The position numbers and the translations under genes were made by a program. This document shows positions 1 through 6,174 of a stretch of 7,715 nucleotides of DNA, in pieces (positions within the stretch are counted from its first letter, which is position 1; each line of letters starts with the position of its first letter). This DNA comes from J054 sp051008735 (lineage in GTDB: Bacteria > Pseudomonadota > Gammaproteobacteria > Steroidobacterales > GCA-2729495): NCBI GenBank assembly GCA_051008735.1, contig JBPCXH010000133.1, positions 1 to 7,715 of the forward strand, in the 5' to 3' direction. The notes below the pieces were generated by a model. The model ran no database searches. It was not told where the DNA came from and saw only the letters and a list, made by a program, of their open reading frames with translations.

Positions 1-1232
1 TTTATCTGGACGTCGATCGTTTCAAAGATATTAACGACACTTTCGGTCACGCCGCCGGCGATTTCAGCCTGGAAAGCCTGACCCAGCGAGTGCACAAGCT
101 GCTACCTGAAACTGGTTTCATCGGCCGGCTGGCGGGCGATGAATTCGCCGTCGTTCTGCAGATTGAAGGACCTCGGGCCGGAGAGCAGGCCTGGCTGCAG
201 TCCACCGGACGTCGCATGCTGCGCGAAATCGCAGAAGTGCTGGTGGTGCAAGGGCAGGAGATCTATATCACCGCCAGTATGGGCATCGCCTGCTTTCCCG
301 ATGACGCTGACAATGTACCGGACCTGATCAGGAATGCTGATGCCGCGCTCTATCACGCCAAAAGGGGTGACGGAAATCGTCTCGAATTCTACGACGCAGA
401 TATGAATGCGGCAGCCGTGGAACGGCTCATGATTAAGAGCAAGCTGCGTCGGTCTTACGAACTGGACGAATTGTTCCTTGCTTATCAGCCCAAGGTCGAT
501 GTGCGCACGGGGCTGGTATCCGGGGCTGAAGCCTTGGTGCGCTGGGAGTTGTCAGAACATGGCCTGGTGCTGCCCTCGGAATTTATTCCCCTGGCTGAGG
601 AAACCGGCCTGATCCTGGAAATAGGCGAGTGGGTAATTAATCGAGCTTGTGCCGACTATGCCCAGTGGCGGGAGCGAGTTTCGAATCCAGGCCGAATTGC
701 CATCAATCTATCACTGAAGCAACTCAGTCAGCCCAACTTTGCCCGACGCATCAAGCGGATCTTCAGCAAGCACGCCATCACACCGGACTGTCTGGAGCTT
801 GAGATAACGGAAAGCACCCTGATGGAGAATCCGGAACGCACGGTCCGGATATTGAGTGAACTGGAGCAAATGGGCCTGCACCTGGTCATCGATGATTTTG
901 GTACCGGGTACTCTTCACTGAGCGCCTTGCAGCAGTTCCCAATCAGCACACTGAAAATTGACCGATCTTTCGTCACGAACGTGGTGAGCAAACAGGACGA
1001 CGCCACCATGTGCGCCACCATTATTGAAATGGCGCACAACCTGAACATGGAAGTCGTTGCCGAAGGCGTGGAGTCCGTCGATCAGCTTGATTTACTCAAG
1101 AGCATGAATTGCGACTACGTACAGGGCCTGCTCTTTGGCTCACCGATGGACGGTGAAGACTATCTGCGTCTGCTGAACAAATCCCACAGCGGGAGCACGA
1201 CTTACGGCAAGCTGTTTGCCGAAGGCGGCTGA
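1..1232 (+). CDS. GGDEF-EAL domain cyclic-di-GMP turnover protein (5' end outside the window)
   Basis: This is the C-terminal part of a hybrid diguanylate cyclase/phosphodiesterase. The reading frame is open from base 3; no start is visible, so any N-terminal sensor domain lies upstream. The first residues read YLDVDRFKDINDTFGHAAGD, the metal/nucleotide-binding part of a GGDEF domain. The signature motif is AGDEF (132-146), a variant often still compatible with cyclase activity. The RxxD inhibitory site is absent: the equivalent residues are PETG. The EAL domain is complete, with EALVRW (from 528), the Asn of INLS, ELEITES, DDFGTGYSSL, LKIDRSF, AEGVE and CDYVQG. Every residue normally used to bind metal and hydrolyse c-di-GMP is therefore present, and phosphodiesterase activity is likely. 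The TGA stop lies inside the 3' end of the convergent lipocalin-like gene. Family is certain; net activity and signal input cannot be told from this fragment. Confidence 0.95.
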   Translation, partial: YLDVDRFKDINDTFGHAAGDFSLESLTQRVHKLLPETGFIGRLAGDEFAVVLQIEGPRAGEQAWLQSTGRRMLREIAEVLVVQGQEIYITASMGIACFPDDADNVPDLIRNADAALYHAKRGDGNRLEFYDADMNAAAVERLMIKSKLRRSYELDELFLAYQPKVDVRTGLVSGAEALVRWELSEHGLVLPSEFIPLAEETGLILEIGEWVINRACADYAQWRERVSNPGRIAINLSLKQLSQPNFARRIKRIFSKHAITPDCLELEITESTLMENPERTVRILSELEQMGLHLVIDDFGTGYSSLSALQQFPISTLKIDRSFVTNVVSKQDDATMCATIIEMAHNLNMEVVAEGVESVDQLDLLKSMNCDYVQGLLFGSPMDGEDYLRLLNKSHSGSTTYGKLFAEGG

Positions 1233-2374
1233 TAGCCTGTGAGCTCCATATAACCGCGCCCGAGGCGCTGGTCAGTGCCAGGCGCAAACACGTCGACCGA
1301 TCCTTCCCAGTAACGCACGCTCAGGTCCTGCTCCTGGTCGCGCACACTCGGGCGAACTTCCAGCTCCAGATCCTCCTGTGGCAGGCGCAACTGCCAGACC
1401 AAAGGCCAGCTGACGCCGGTAGCCGGGCTGAGCCATGACCGCACCGCCTGTAACTCGAAATCATCCAGGCTCAACAAGCGGCTATCGCCGTCGCGCGCCA
1501 CCAGGCTGCCGGCAGACTGCGGCGCCGACTGACCATCAAGCTGGCGCAGGGAATAGATCATCAGATCACGGCCATCATCAAGCTGGAGACTGAACCAGTC
1601 CCAGCCCTGAACACCGGCATCCAGACTGCTGGTGCTCCATTCGCGATCGAGCCAGGCCAACCCTGAGACCCCATGCTGTTCGCCGTCCAACTGCAAGCTG
1701 CCGGCTGCCGGCAGGCGCGTGTAGCTGTAGTACCAGGATGCATTGCCGGCTGCCGCACCCTTCTGACTGAGTCCGGCCTCACCCTGACGGACGGGCTCTT
1801 TGCCTGGCCCCAATTCCAGCTTCAGTTCCATACCTCGGGCAGCATCCCTGGCAGACAGCTGCAAAGGCAAAAACTCAAGACCGGTGCTCTTTGCTGTCCA
1901 GTCGTCGAGCCAGACTTCAAAGGGTTCGATCCGGGCGCCGGCAAGCCCGGCGCTGCCCCGCGCCAGGCGCTCCACTGCCCGATGTTTGTCCCGCGAGGCA
2001 TCGGTGAGGGCAAAGTGCGCCATATAGATCTGGTCGGCCGCCCAGTCAGACGAACGCGACGGCGCAGTCGATGCCAGCGCAAAGCGAAAGAAGGTCAGTT
2101 GAAAACCAAACTCGCGGCCGTCATCTGCGCTCAGGTTACCCGTGAAGTACCACCACTCACTGCGATAGTCAGGATGGGGACCATGGTCCCGGGGCAGAAG
2201 AATTTCACCGGGTGCTTCCGCGCGCCGGAAGCCAGCATCCTCACCGGGTCCGAGCAGGCTGCGAACACTCGCGCTCGCCTGAACGGGTTGTGACTTGCCA
2301 CCCTCGCGCAATACCAGCACCAGGACAAACAGACCAGCCAGGACCAGACTGAAAATTAACAGGACGCGACGCAT
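1202..2374 (-). CDS. AttH/CrtC-type lipocalin-like protein, membrane-anchored
   Basis: This 390-residue protein belongs to the family containing carotenoid 1,2-hydratase (CrtC) and AttH of the Agrobacterium AttEFGH system. Residues 4-22 form a hydrophobic helix with no lipobox cysteine, so it is either a signal anchor or an uncleaved signal; the rest should be periplasmic. Family hallmarks appear in order: DHGPHPDYRSEWWYFTGNL (63-81), SWYYSYTRLP (213-222), GLAWLDREWSTS (238-249) followed by GWDWFSLQLDDG (257-268), and YWEGSVDVF plus GRGYMELTGY near the C terminus. The fold is expected to be two lipocalin-like beta barrels that hold a hydrophobic ligand. The ATG overlaps the permease stop (TGATG, one base) with no clear ribosome-binding site, which implies translational coupling. 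Carotenoid hydratase activity is not implied, since no carotenoid genes are nearby. A role as periplasmic carrier or acceptor for the transporter is inferred. Confidence 0.88.
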   Translation of the reverse strand: MRRVLLIFSLVLAGLFVLVLVLREGGKSQPVQASASVRSLLGPGEDAGFRRAEAPGEILLPRDHGPHPDYRSEWWYFTGNLSADDGREFGFQLTFFRFALASTAPSRSSDWAADQIYMAHFALTDASRDKHRAVERLARGSAGLAGARIEPFEVWLDDWTAKSTGLEFLPLQLSARDAARGMELKLELGPGKEPVRQGEAGLSQKGAAAGNASWYYSYTRLPAAGSLQLDGEQHGVSGLAWLDREWSTSSLDAGVQGWDWFSLQLDDGRDLMIYSLRQLDGQSAPQSAGSLVARDGDSRLLSLDDFELQAVRSWLSPATGVSWPLVWQLRLPQEDLELEVRPSVRDQEQDLSVRYWEGSVDVFAPGTDQRLGRGYMELTGYQPPSANSLP

Positions 2375-4890
2375 CAGTAAGCGCGCAGGGCGGCCGCAGG
2401 CGACTCACGCAGGCTGCGACGATTAGGCAGCCAGCCGGCAAGCAGGCCGGCACCCGCGGCCAGGAGCACGCCCTGACTAAGCAGCCACCAGTCGACGACA
2501 AAAACCATGCTCCAGCCAAAGGCAATGCGATTGACCACAACAATCAGCAACCAGGCCATCAGAATTCCTACCGGCACAGCAAGCACGCCTGCGGCGGCTC
2601 CCAGCAACAAGCTCTGCATCTCACCCAGGCGCAATACCTGGCCGGGAGAAAAGCCGAGCGCGCGCAAGGTTGCGATTTCGCGCCTGCTATCCAGACGCTG
2701 CGCCTGCAGTGCATTGACCACGGCGATAACGGCGACGAGTCCGGCTATTAATCGCAGCACCTGCGTAATAGTAAAGGTGCGATCGAAAACCAGCAGGCTG
2801 AGCTCACGCAAAAATTCACTGGTTGTCACGCGCAGATCGCCCCGCCGGTCTGCCAGGCCTTCTACCTGGGCCAGAACGTTTGCAGATTGCCCTGGCCCGG
2901 CGAACACACCAATGGTGTCCACTTGCTGATCACCGAACAGCTGCCGGTAACGATCCAGAGGCATCGCCACCAGGCCAAGATCTGTGGAGTAATCCACAAA
3001 AGTTGCCGCCACGCTGAATTCACGCGTCCCGCCGGGTGTCAGCAGGGACAAGCCATCACCTTCTGCCAGGCCACGTTTGCGCGCAAAGGGTTCAGACACC
3101 AGCACCCGGTCCGGCTGCGCAAGACTTGTCAGCACGCGCGCGCGTGGCTGGGCACTTTGCGGCCACCGACCCTGCGCGGCAGGCTGCACAGCGAGCAGCG
3201 TCGCAATCCCTTCGCCATCGGGCAAGGCGCGCCGGCGACTCAGGCTCAGGTCCACCACACCCGGCAGGCGGCGCAATTCAGCCAGCAAGTCTGCCTCTTC
3301 GCCGGACGCCGCCAGTGCGCGTGTGTCTGTCGGTCGCACCAGCACATCCGCATCAAGGCTATAACTCAACCACTCATCTACGCTCAGGCGGAAACTGCCT
3401 ATCATCAGACCGACGCCGCTAAAGGTCGCCACGGCAATCATCAGGGCAGCCACGGCGGGACCCGTTCGACTGAGATTGGCCGACACCGAACGCGCGGCAT
3501 AGCTCAATGGCAACCAGGCACTGGCAGCAGCCAGGCCTTGCATGCTGAACTGCACCGCGGTTGGCGTCGCCACTGCAGCGGCGATCAGGGCCATGAAGAT
3601 AGCCACGAAGGCCAGGCGCAGATCGGCGGTAAACAGGAGCAGGACTGACGCCCCACCCGCCAGTAACAGGGCCACCAGCAGACGACTGCCGGCAGCCTGG
3701 CTATTACGCCGCTCCAGGTAGGCACGCAGCATGGCCCGCCGGGGTGGCGCCCGGGCCGCCTCGATGGCCGGCCAAGCGGCAGCGCCCAGACTGGCGCCGA
3801 AACCGATCAAGGCGGCCTTGATCAACAAGGGCGCAGAGACGCCGAAGTAATCAACGCTGGTACTCAAATAAAGATCACCGATAGTGCGCAGCACCAGGTT
3901 AACCAGACCACTGCCCAGAACGATGCCGCCGAGCAAGCCCAGGGCGACACCCGCAGCAGCGAGCACAAGGATTTCCGTGAGCACCAGCTGCAAAACTTCG
4001 CGGCGCCGGGCACCGAGGCTGCGAAACAGCCCAAACATCTCCCGTCGTCGCACCACGGAAAAACTCACGGTGCTAAAGACCAGGAACGCGCCAACCAGCA
4101 GGGCCAGAAGACTCAGTGCCTGCAGATTAATACGAAAGGAACGCGTCATGGCATCCACTTGCCCCAGGGTCGCGGCCACGGGCCGCAGCTGCAAACCTTC
4201 CTGCCGGAGTTGGGCTGTCAGCAAAGCTGCCTGGTCTGCAGTCAAACGCAAATCAATGCGCGTCAGCTGACCGGCGCGTCGCAAAACTTCCTGGGCCGTG
4301 GCGATGTCGGCCAACAAGAAACGCTCGCCCGACGCCCCGGGTACCAGGCCGATCACGGACAGGCTTTTGCCACCGCCGGCATCGAGCAACTTCAGCTCGT
4401 CGCCGGCGTCGATACCCAGCTCCTGAGCCACCTCGGCCGAGACCAGGACCGTCGCCGGCTGAGTCATTAGCCGGGGAAAATTGGCTGCCCCAGGTGCAAA
4501 AGTCGCCACCGCACCCCCCACACGCGCAGCCGACAGCGGATCGATACCAATCAGGCTGATGCTGCGTCTGGGCTGGATAGCCAGCCGCAACCGGCCTTCC
4601 ACGGTCGGTGCGGAGGTCGCAATGCCAAAGTCCCGACGCACGCGTGCCAACAAATCATCCGGCAGACTGTCCCCGGGCCGACTGATTTCATGCGTCGCCT
4701 GACCCCGGAACAAGCGCGTGGAAGCTTCAAATGCCTGCGCTGAACTAAAAGCCGCCAGATCGATTGCAACCACGGTGGCCACACCCAGAGCAATACCGGC
4801 CACCGTCAGTCCCAACTGGCCGGGGTGGCGTAAATAAAAACGCAGGCCAGCCAGCAGCAGCAGTGATCGGCTGACCGGCCCCGGTCTCAC
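2374..4890 (-). CDS. ABC transporter permease, fused FtsX/MacB-type (10 TM)
   Basis: This 838-residue inner-membrane permease contains two FtsX modules in one chain. Hydrophobic helices are visible near residues 26-48, 254-280, 303-325, 355-377, 403-420, 424-445, 478-500, 707-730, 757-787 and 802-821. Two large periplasmic (MacB-like) domains lie at about 49-250 and 501-700. Each FtsX module carries the conserved cytoplasmic segment that contacts the ATPase: RRREMFGLFRSLGARRREVL (281-300) and SRREIATLRALGFSPGQVLR (735-754). This architecture matches YbbP-like and AttFG-like permeases rather than the 4-TM LolC/E or MacB subunits. The start is GTG at 4890, sharing GTGA with the ATPase stop; no strong ribosome-binding site is visible. 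Such mechanotransmission transporters usually extract or pass lipids, lipoproteins or small hydrophobic compounds at the periplasmic face instead of pumping through a channel. The substrate here is unknown. Confidence 0.93.
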   Translation of the reverse strand: MRPGPVSRSLLLLAGLRFYLRHPGQLGLTVAGIALGVATVVAIDLAAFSSAQAFEASTRLFRGQATHEISRPGDSLPDDLLARVRRDFGIATSAPTVEGRLRLAIQPRRSISLIGIDPLSAARVGGAVATFAPGAANFPRLMTQPATVLVSAEVAQELGIDAGDELKLLDAGGGKSLSVIGLVPGASGERFLLADIATAQEVLRRAGQLTRIDLRLTADQAALLTAQLRQEGLQLRPVAATLGQVDAMTRSFRINLQALSLLALLVGAFLVFSTVSFSVVRRREMFGLFRSLGARRREVLQLVLTEILVLAAAGVALGLLGGIVLGSGLVNLVLRTIGDLYLSTSVDYFGVSAPLLIKAALIGFGASLGAAAWPAIEAARAPPRRAMLRAYLERRNSQAAGSRLLVALLLAGGASVLLLFTADLRLAFVAIFMALIAAAVATPTAVQFSMQGLAAASAWLPLSYAARSVSANLSRTGPAVAALMIAVATFSGVGLMIGSFRLSVDEWLSYSLDADVLVRPTDTRALAASGEEADLLAELRRLPGVVDLSLSRRRALPDGEGIATLLAVQPAAQGRWPQSAQPRARVLTSLAQPDRVLVSEPFARKRGLAEGDGLSLLTPGGTREFSVAATFVDYSTDLGLVAMPLDRYRQLFGDQQVDTIGVFAGPGQSANVLAQVEGLADRRGDLRVTTSEFLRELSLLVFDRTFTITQVLRLIAGLVAVIAVVNALQAQRLDSRREIATLRALGFSPGQVLRLGEMQSLLLGAAAGVLAVPVGILMAWLLIVVVNRIAFGWSMVFVVDWWLLSQGVLLAAGAGLLAGWLPNRRSLRESPAAALRAY

Positions 4891-5594
4891 GAACTCGAAC
4901 CCGCGGTACCGACTTCACGTAAACGCCCTTCGCTAATTTCCAGTACGCGTTGGGCCCGACCCATCACTTCACGACTGTGGGTCGCCATGATCAAAGTGCG
5001 ACCCTGCCCATGACCAAAAGATTCAAGCAGTTCGAGAATCAGGCGCGCCGTCGGCAGATCCAGATTACCCGTCGGCTCGTCTGCAATCAGCACCGCCGGT
5101 TCGTGGGCGATTGCACGCATGATCGCAACCCGCTGCTGCTCACCCCCTGACAGCTCTTCCGGAAAACGGGCCCCGCAATCTTGCAGACCAGCCGCGGCCA
5201 GCAGGCCGAGTACACGCTCGACCGCGGCCTCAGGATCAGCCCCGTTAAGCTGCAGTGGCACCAACAAATTTTCGCGGACCGTCAGAGTCGGAATCAGGTT
5301 GAAGGACTGAAACACAAAACCGATATCTCGGCGTCGCACGCCCGCCAACTCGGTTTCCGTCAATGTGCGGGTTACGCGGTCACCGATGAGGACTTCACCC
5401 TCGGTGGGCTGGTCCAGACAGCCCAGCAAGTTAAGCAGGGTGGACTTGCCGGAGCCGCTGCGACCCACGATCACCAGATAGTCACCGGCCGGGATTTCCA
5501 GGTTGATATCCCTGAGGACCGCAGGCGCGTCGCCGGCGGCGGGATACCGCATGCCTACCTCCCGCAGGGACAGACCAATGGGGCCGGCGGTCAA
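4887..5594 (-). CDS. ABC transporter ATP-binding protein (LolD/MacB/YbbA-like)
   Basis: This 235-residue cytoplasmic ATPase energises the neighbouring permease. All motifs are intact: Walker A GRSGSGKST (44-52), Q-loop Gln96 in FVFQSF, signature LSGGEQQR (148-155), Walker B VLIADEPTGNLD (168-179) and the switch histidine in MATHS (His206). The sequence is typical of the MacB/LolD/FtsE group that pairs with FtsX-type permeases. The chosen start is TTG at 5594. No ATG or GTG lies between it and the in-frame stop at 5628-5630, and the next ATG (5552) would remove the first beta strand (LSLREVGMRY). The ribosome-binding site is weak, and a short leader ORF ends on the start codon (see findings). 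The stop overlaps the permease start by 4 bases, so this is the first gene of the three-gene operon. Confidence 0.93.
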   Translation of the reverse strand: MTAGPIGLSLREVGMRYPAAGDAPAVLRDINLEIPAGDYLVIVGRSGSGKSTLLNLLGCLDQPTEGEVLIGDRVTRTLTETELAGVRRRDIGFVFQSFNLIPTLTVRENLLVPLQLNGADPEAAVERVLGLLAAAGLQDCGARFPEELSGGEQQRVAIMRAIAHEPAVLIADEPTGNLDLPTARLILELLESFGHGQGRTLIMATHSREVMGRAQRVLEISEGRLREVGTAGSSS

Positions 5595-5642
5595 AGGCCC
5601 GACATCCGGTCCGCCGCCAAAAAAACCTTAGAGCAACCGCAG

Positions 5643-5671
5643 CAGGCCGCAGACATAGGCACCGCGGCCTG
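5643..5671. repeat. 8-bp inverted repeat in the divergent promoter region
   Basis: CAGGCCGC (5643-5650) and its exact reverse complement GCGGCCTG (5664-5671) are separated by 13 bases. Arm centres are 21 bp apart, about two helical turns. The repeat sits directly beside both candidate -10 elements. It could be an operator for a dimeric regulator or form a hairpin in the minus-strand leader RNA. It is GC-rich, so chance cannot be excluded. Confidence 0.5.
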
Positions 5672-5674
5672 AGG

Positions 5675-5680
5675 CATAAT
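5675..5680 (+). promoter_or_regulatory. Candidate -10 element for the small exported-protein gene
   Basis: CATAAT matches the sigma-70 -10 consensus at 5 of 6 positions and lies 61 bases before the ATG at 5742. No convincing -35 hexamer is seen at the usual distance (the bases there read GACATA), so an activator might be needed. It is the only reasonable -10 in this short divergent region. Confidence 0.3.
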
Positions 5681-5704
5681 CCACTCTTCAGCAGGTGCCG
5701 TCAG
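5676..5704 (-). promoter_or_regulatory. Candidate promoter of the ABC transporter operon
   Basis: Read on the minus strand, CTGACG (5704-5699) and GATTAT (5681-5676) are separated by 17 bases. Each matches the sigma-70 consensus at 4 of 6 positions. Transcription would begin near 5669, about 75 bases before the TTG start. The match is modest and overlaps a candidate -10 on the other strand, so this is a plausible but unproven call. Confidence 0.28.
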
Positions 5705-5723
5705 GCAGTCCCTGCAGGGCTCC

Positions 5724-5731
5724 GGGGAGGG
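5724..5731 (+). promoter_or_regulatory. Ribosome binding site of the small exported-protein gene
   Basis: The purine-rich sequence GGGGAGGG ends 10 bases before the ATG at 5742. It is the strongest Shine-Dalgarno match in the window and supports this start over the out-of-frame GTG at 5737. The 10-bp palindrome CCCTGCAGGG (5710-5719) lies just upstream of it. Confidence 0.7.
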
Positions 5732-5741
5732 AATACGTGGA

Positions 5742-6068
5742 ATGATCAAATTCAGCACCGCCATCTTGATCGTTGTTGCGAGTCTAGTTTCCGGCCCGGT
5801 TTTCGCAGCCTGCGCCTATCCGGCGGCGGTCTCGGTGCCCAACGGCGCCGAAGCCTCAGAAACCGAAATGATGAGGGCCAAGCAAAGCGTTACGGCTTAT
5901 ATCGCTCAAGTTGAAGCCTACCTGAAGTGCATAGACGCTGAGCCCCTGACCGAAACTTCAGCCCCGCCGGATCTCCAGTCCGAGAAAACCTCCGCGCGTG
6001 AATCCATGCGCCGCCTGGCAGACAGCTACAACGCCGAGGTACTGGCCTTTAAAGCCGTTAACGAGTAA
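5742..6068 (+). CDS. Small exported protein of unknown function
   Basis: The 108-residue product begins with a clear Sec signal peptide: a lysine at position 3, a hydrophobic core (about 7-17), then GPVFA, with likely cleavage after Ala22. The mature part of about 86 residues is mainly helical by composition. It has two cysteines, Cys24 right after the cleavage site and Cys63 in AYLKCID, that could form a disulfide in the periplasm. FAAC is a poor lipobox because Phe replaces Leu at -3, so lipidation is possible but unlikely. The mature N terminus CAYPAAVSVPNGA resembles short exported proteins of unknown function that I have a general impression of from gammaproteobacteria; no function is claimed. 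The gene has a strong ribosome-binding site, a TAA stop and its own upstream region, divergent from the ABC operon. No obvious terminator separates it from mdh. Confidence 0.82.
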   Translation: MIKFSTAILIVVASLVSGPVFAACAYPAAVSVPNGAEASETEMMRAKQSVTAYIAQVEAYLKCIDAEPLTETSAPPDLQSEKTSARESMRRLADSYNAEVLAFKAVNE

Positions 6069-6084
6069 CCGGCCAGGCCGGGGA

Positions 6085-6114
6085 CTGAGCAATATTTCTC
6101 CGCGGTGATAGAAT
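6085..6114 (+). promoter_or_regulatory. Probable mdh promoter (extended -10)
   Basis: TGATAGAAT (6106-6114) is an extended -10 element (TG-n-TAGAAT, 5 of 6 in the hexamer). A weak -35, CTGAGC (6085-6090), lies 18 bases upstream, which is typical for extended -10 promoters. Transcription would start near 6121 and give a leader of about 54 bases. The -10 runs into the first copy of a 10-bp direct repeat. Confidence 0.5.
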
Positions 6115-6142
6115 CCCGGCCCCCACGCGCCGGAATCCCGGC
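6111..6142. repeat. Two direct copies of GAATCCCGGC in the mdh promoter/leader
   Basis: Identical 10-mers start at 6111 and 6133, exactly 22 bp apart, close to two turns of the helix. The first copy overlaps the last four bases of the -10 element and the second lies in the transcribed leader. This spacing would put both on one face of DNA. It may be a repressor site or a small local duplication. Confidence 0.6.
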
Positions 6143-6163
6143 TGCGCGCTTCGAATTTAAGAC

Positions 6164-6170
6164 AGGAAAG
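6164..6170 (+). promoter_or_regulatory. mdh: Ribosome binding site of mdh
   Basis: AGGAAAG lies just before the ATG, with AGGA ending 7 bases upstream of the start. It supports translation beginning at 6175. Confidence 0.7.
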
Positions 6171-6174
6171 ACTC

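Noticed and set aside
1673..2293. 206-codon plus-strand open frame opposite the lipocalin-like gene
   Set aside because: It is fully antisense to a gene with clear family motifs. Its composition (many Arg, Gly, Pro, Cys) is typical of a GC-rich shadow frame, with no domain seen.
1202..2374. Annotation as carotenoid 1,2-hydratase (CrtC)
   Set aside because: The fold family is shared, but there are no carotenoid genes in the window and the gene is locked into an ABC transporter operon, so an AttH-like transport role fits better.
2887..3648. 253-codon plus-strand open frame opposite the permease
   Set aside because: The translation is rich in His, Gln, Arg and Cys with no motif, and it lies within a well-supported permease gene. 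It is a shadow frame.
5619..5671. Inverted repeat followed by T7 on the minus strand as a terminator or attenuator
   Set aside because: The T run lies 17 bases after the hairpin instead of directly behind it, and the stem is only 8 bp with a 13-base loop. It does not meet the form of an intrinsic terminator.
5710..5719. CCCTGCAGGG palindrome upstream of the small gene
   Set aside because: A 10-bp perfect palindrome is easily due to chance in GC-rich DNA. It has no partner site and is noted only as context for the ribosome-binding site.
6069..6081. CCGGCC-A-GGCCGG palindrome just after the small gene as a terminator
   Set aside because: As RNA it could form only about a 5-bp stem with a 3-base loop and no T tract follows, so termination is not supported.
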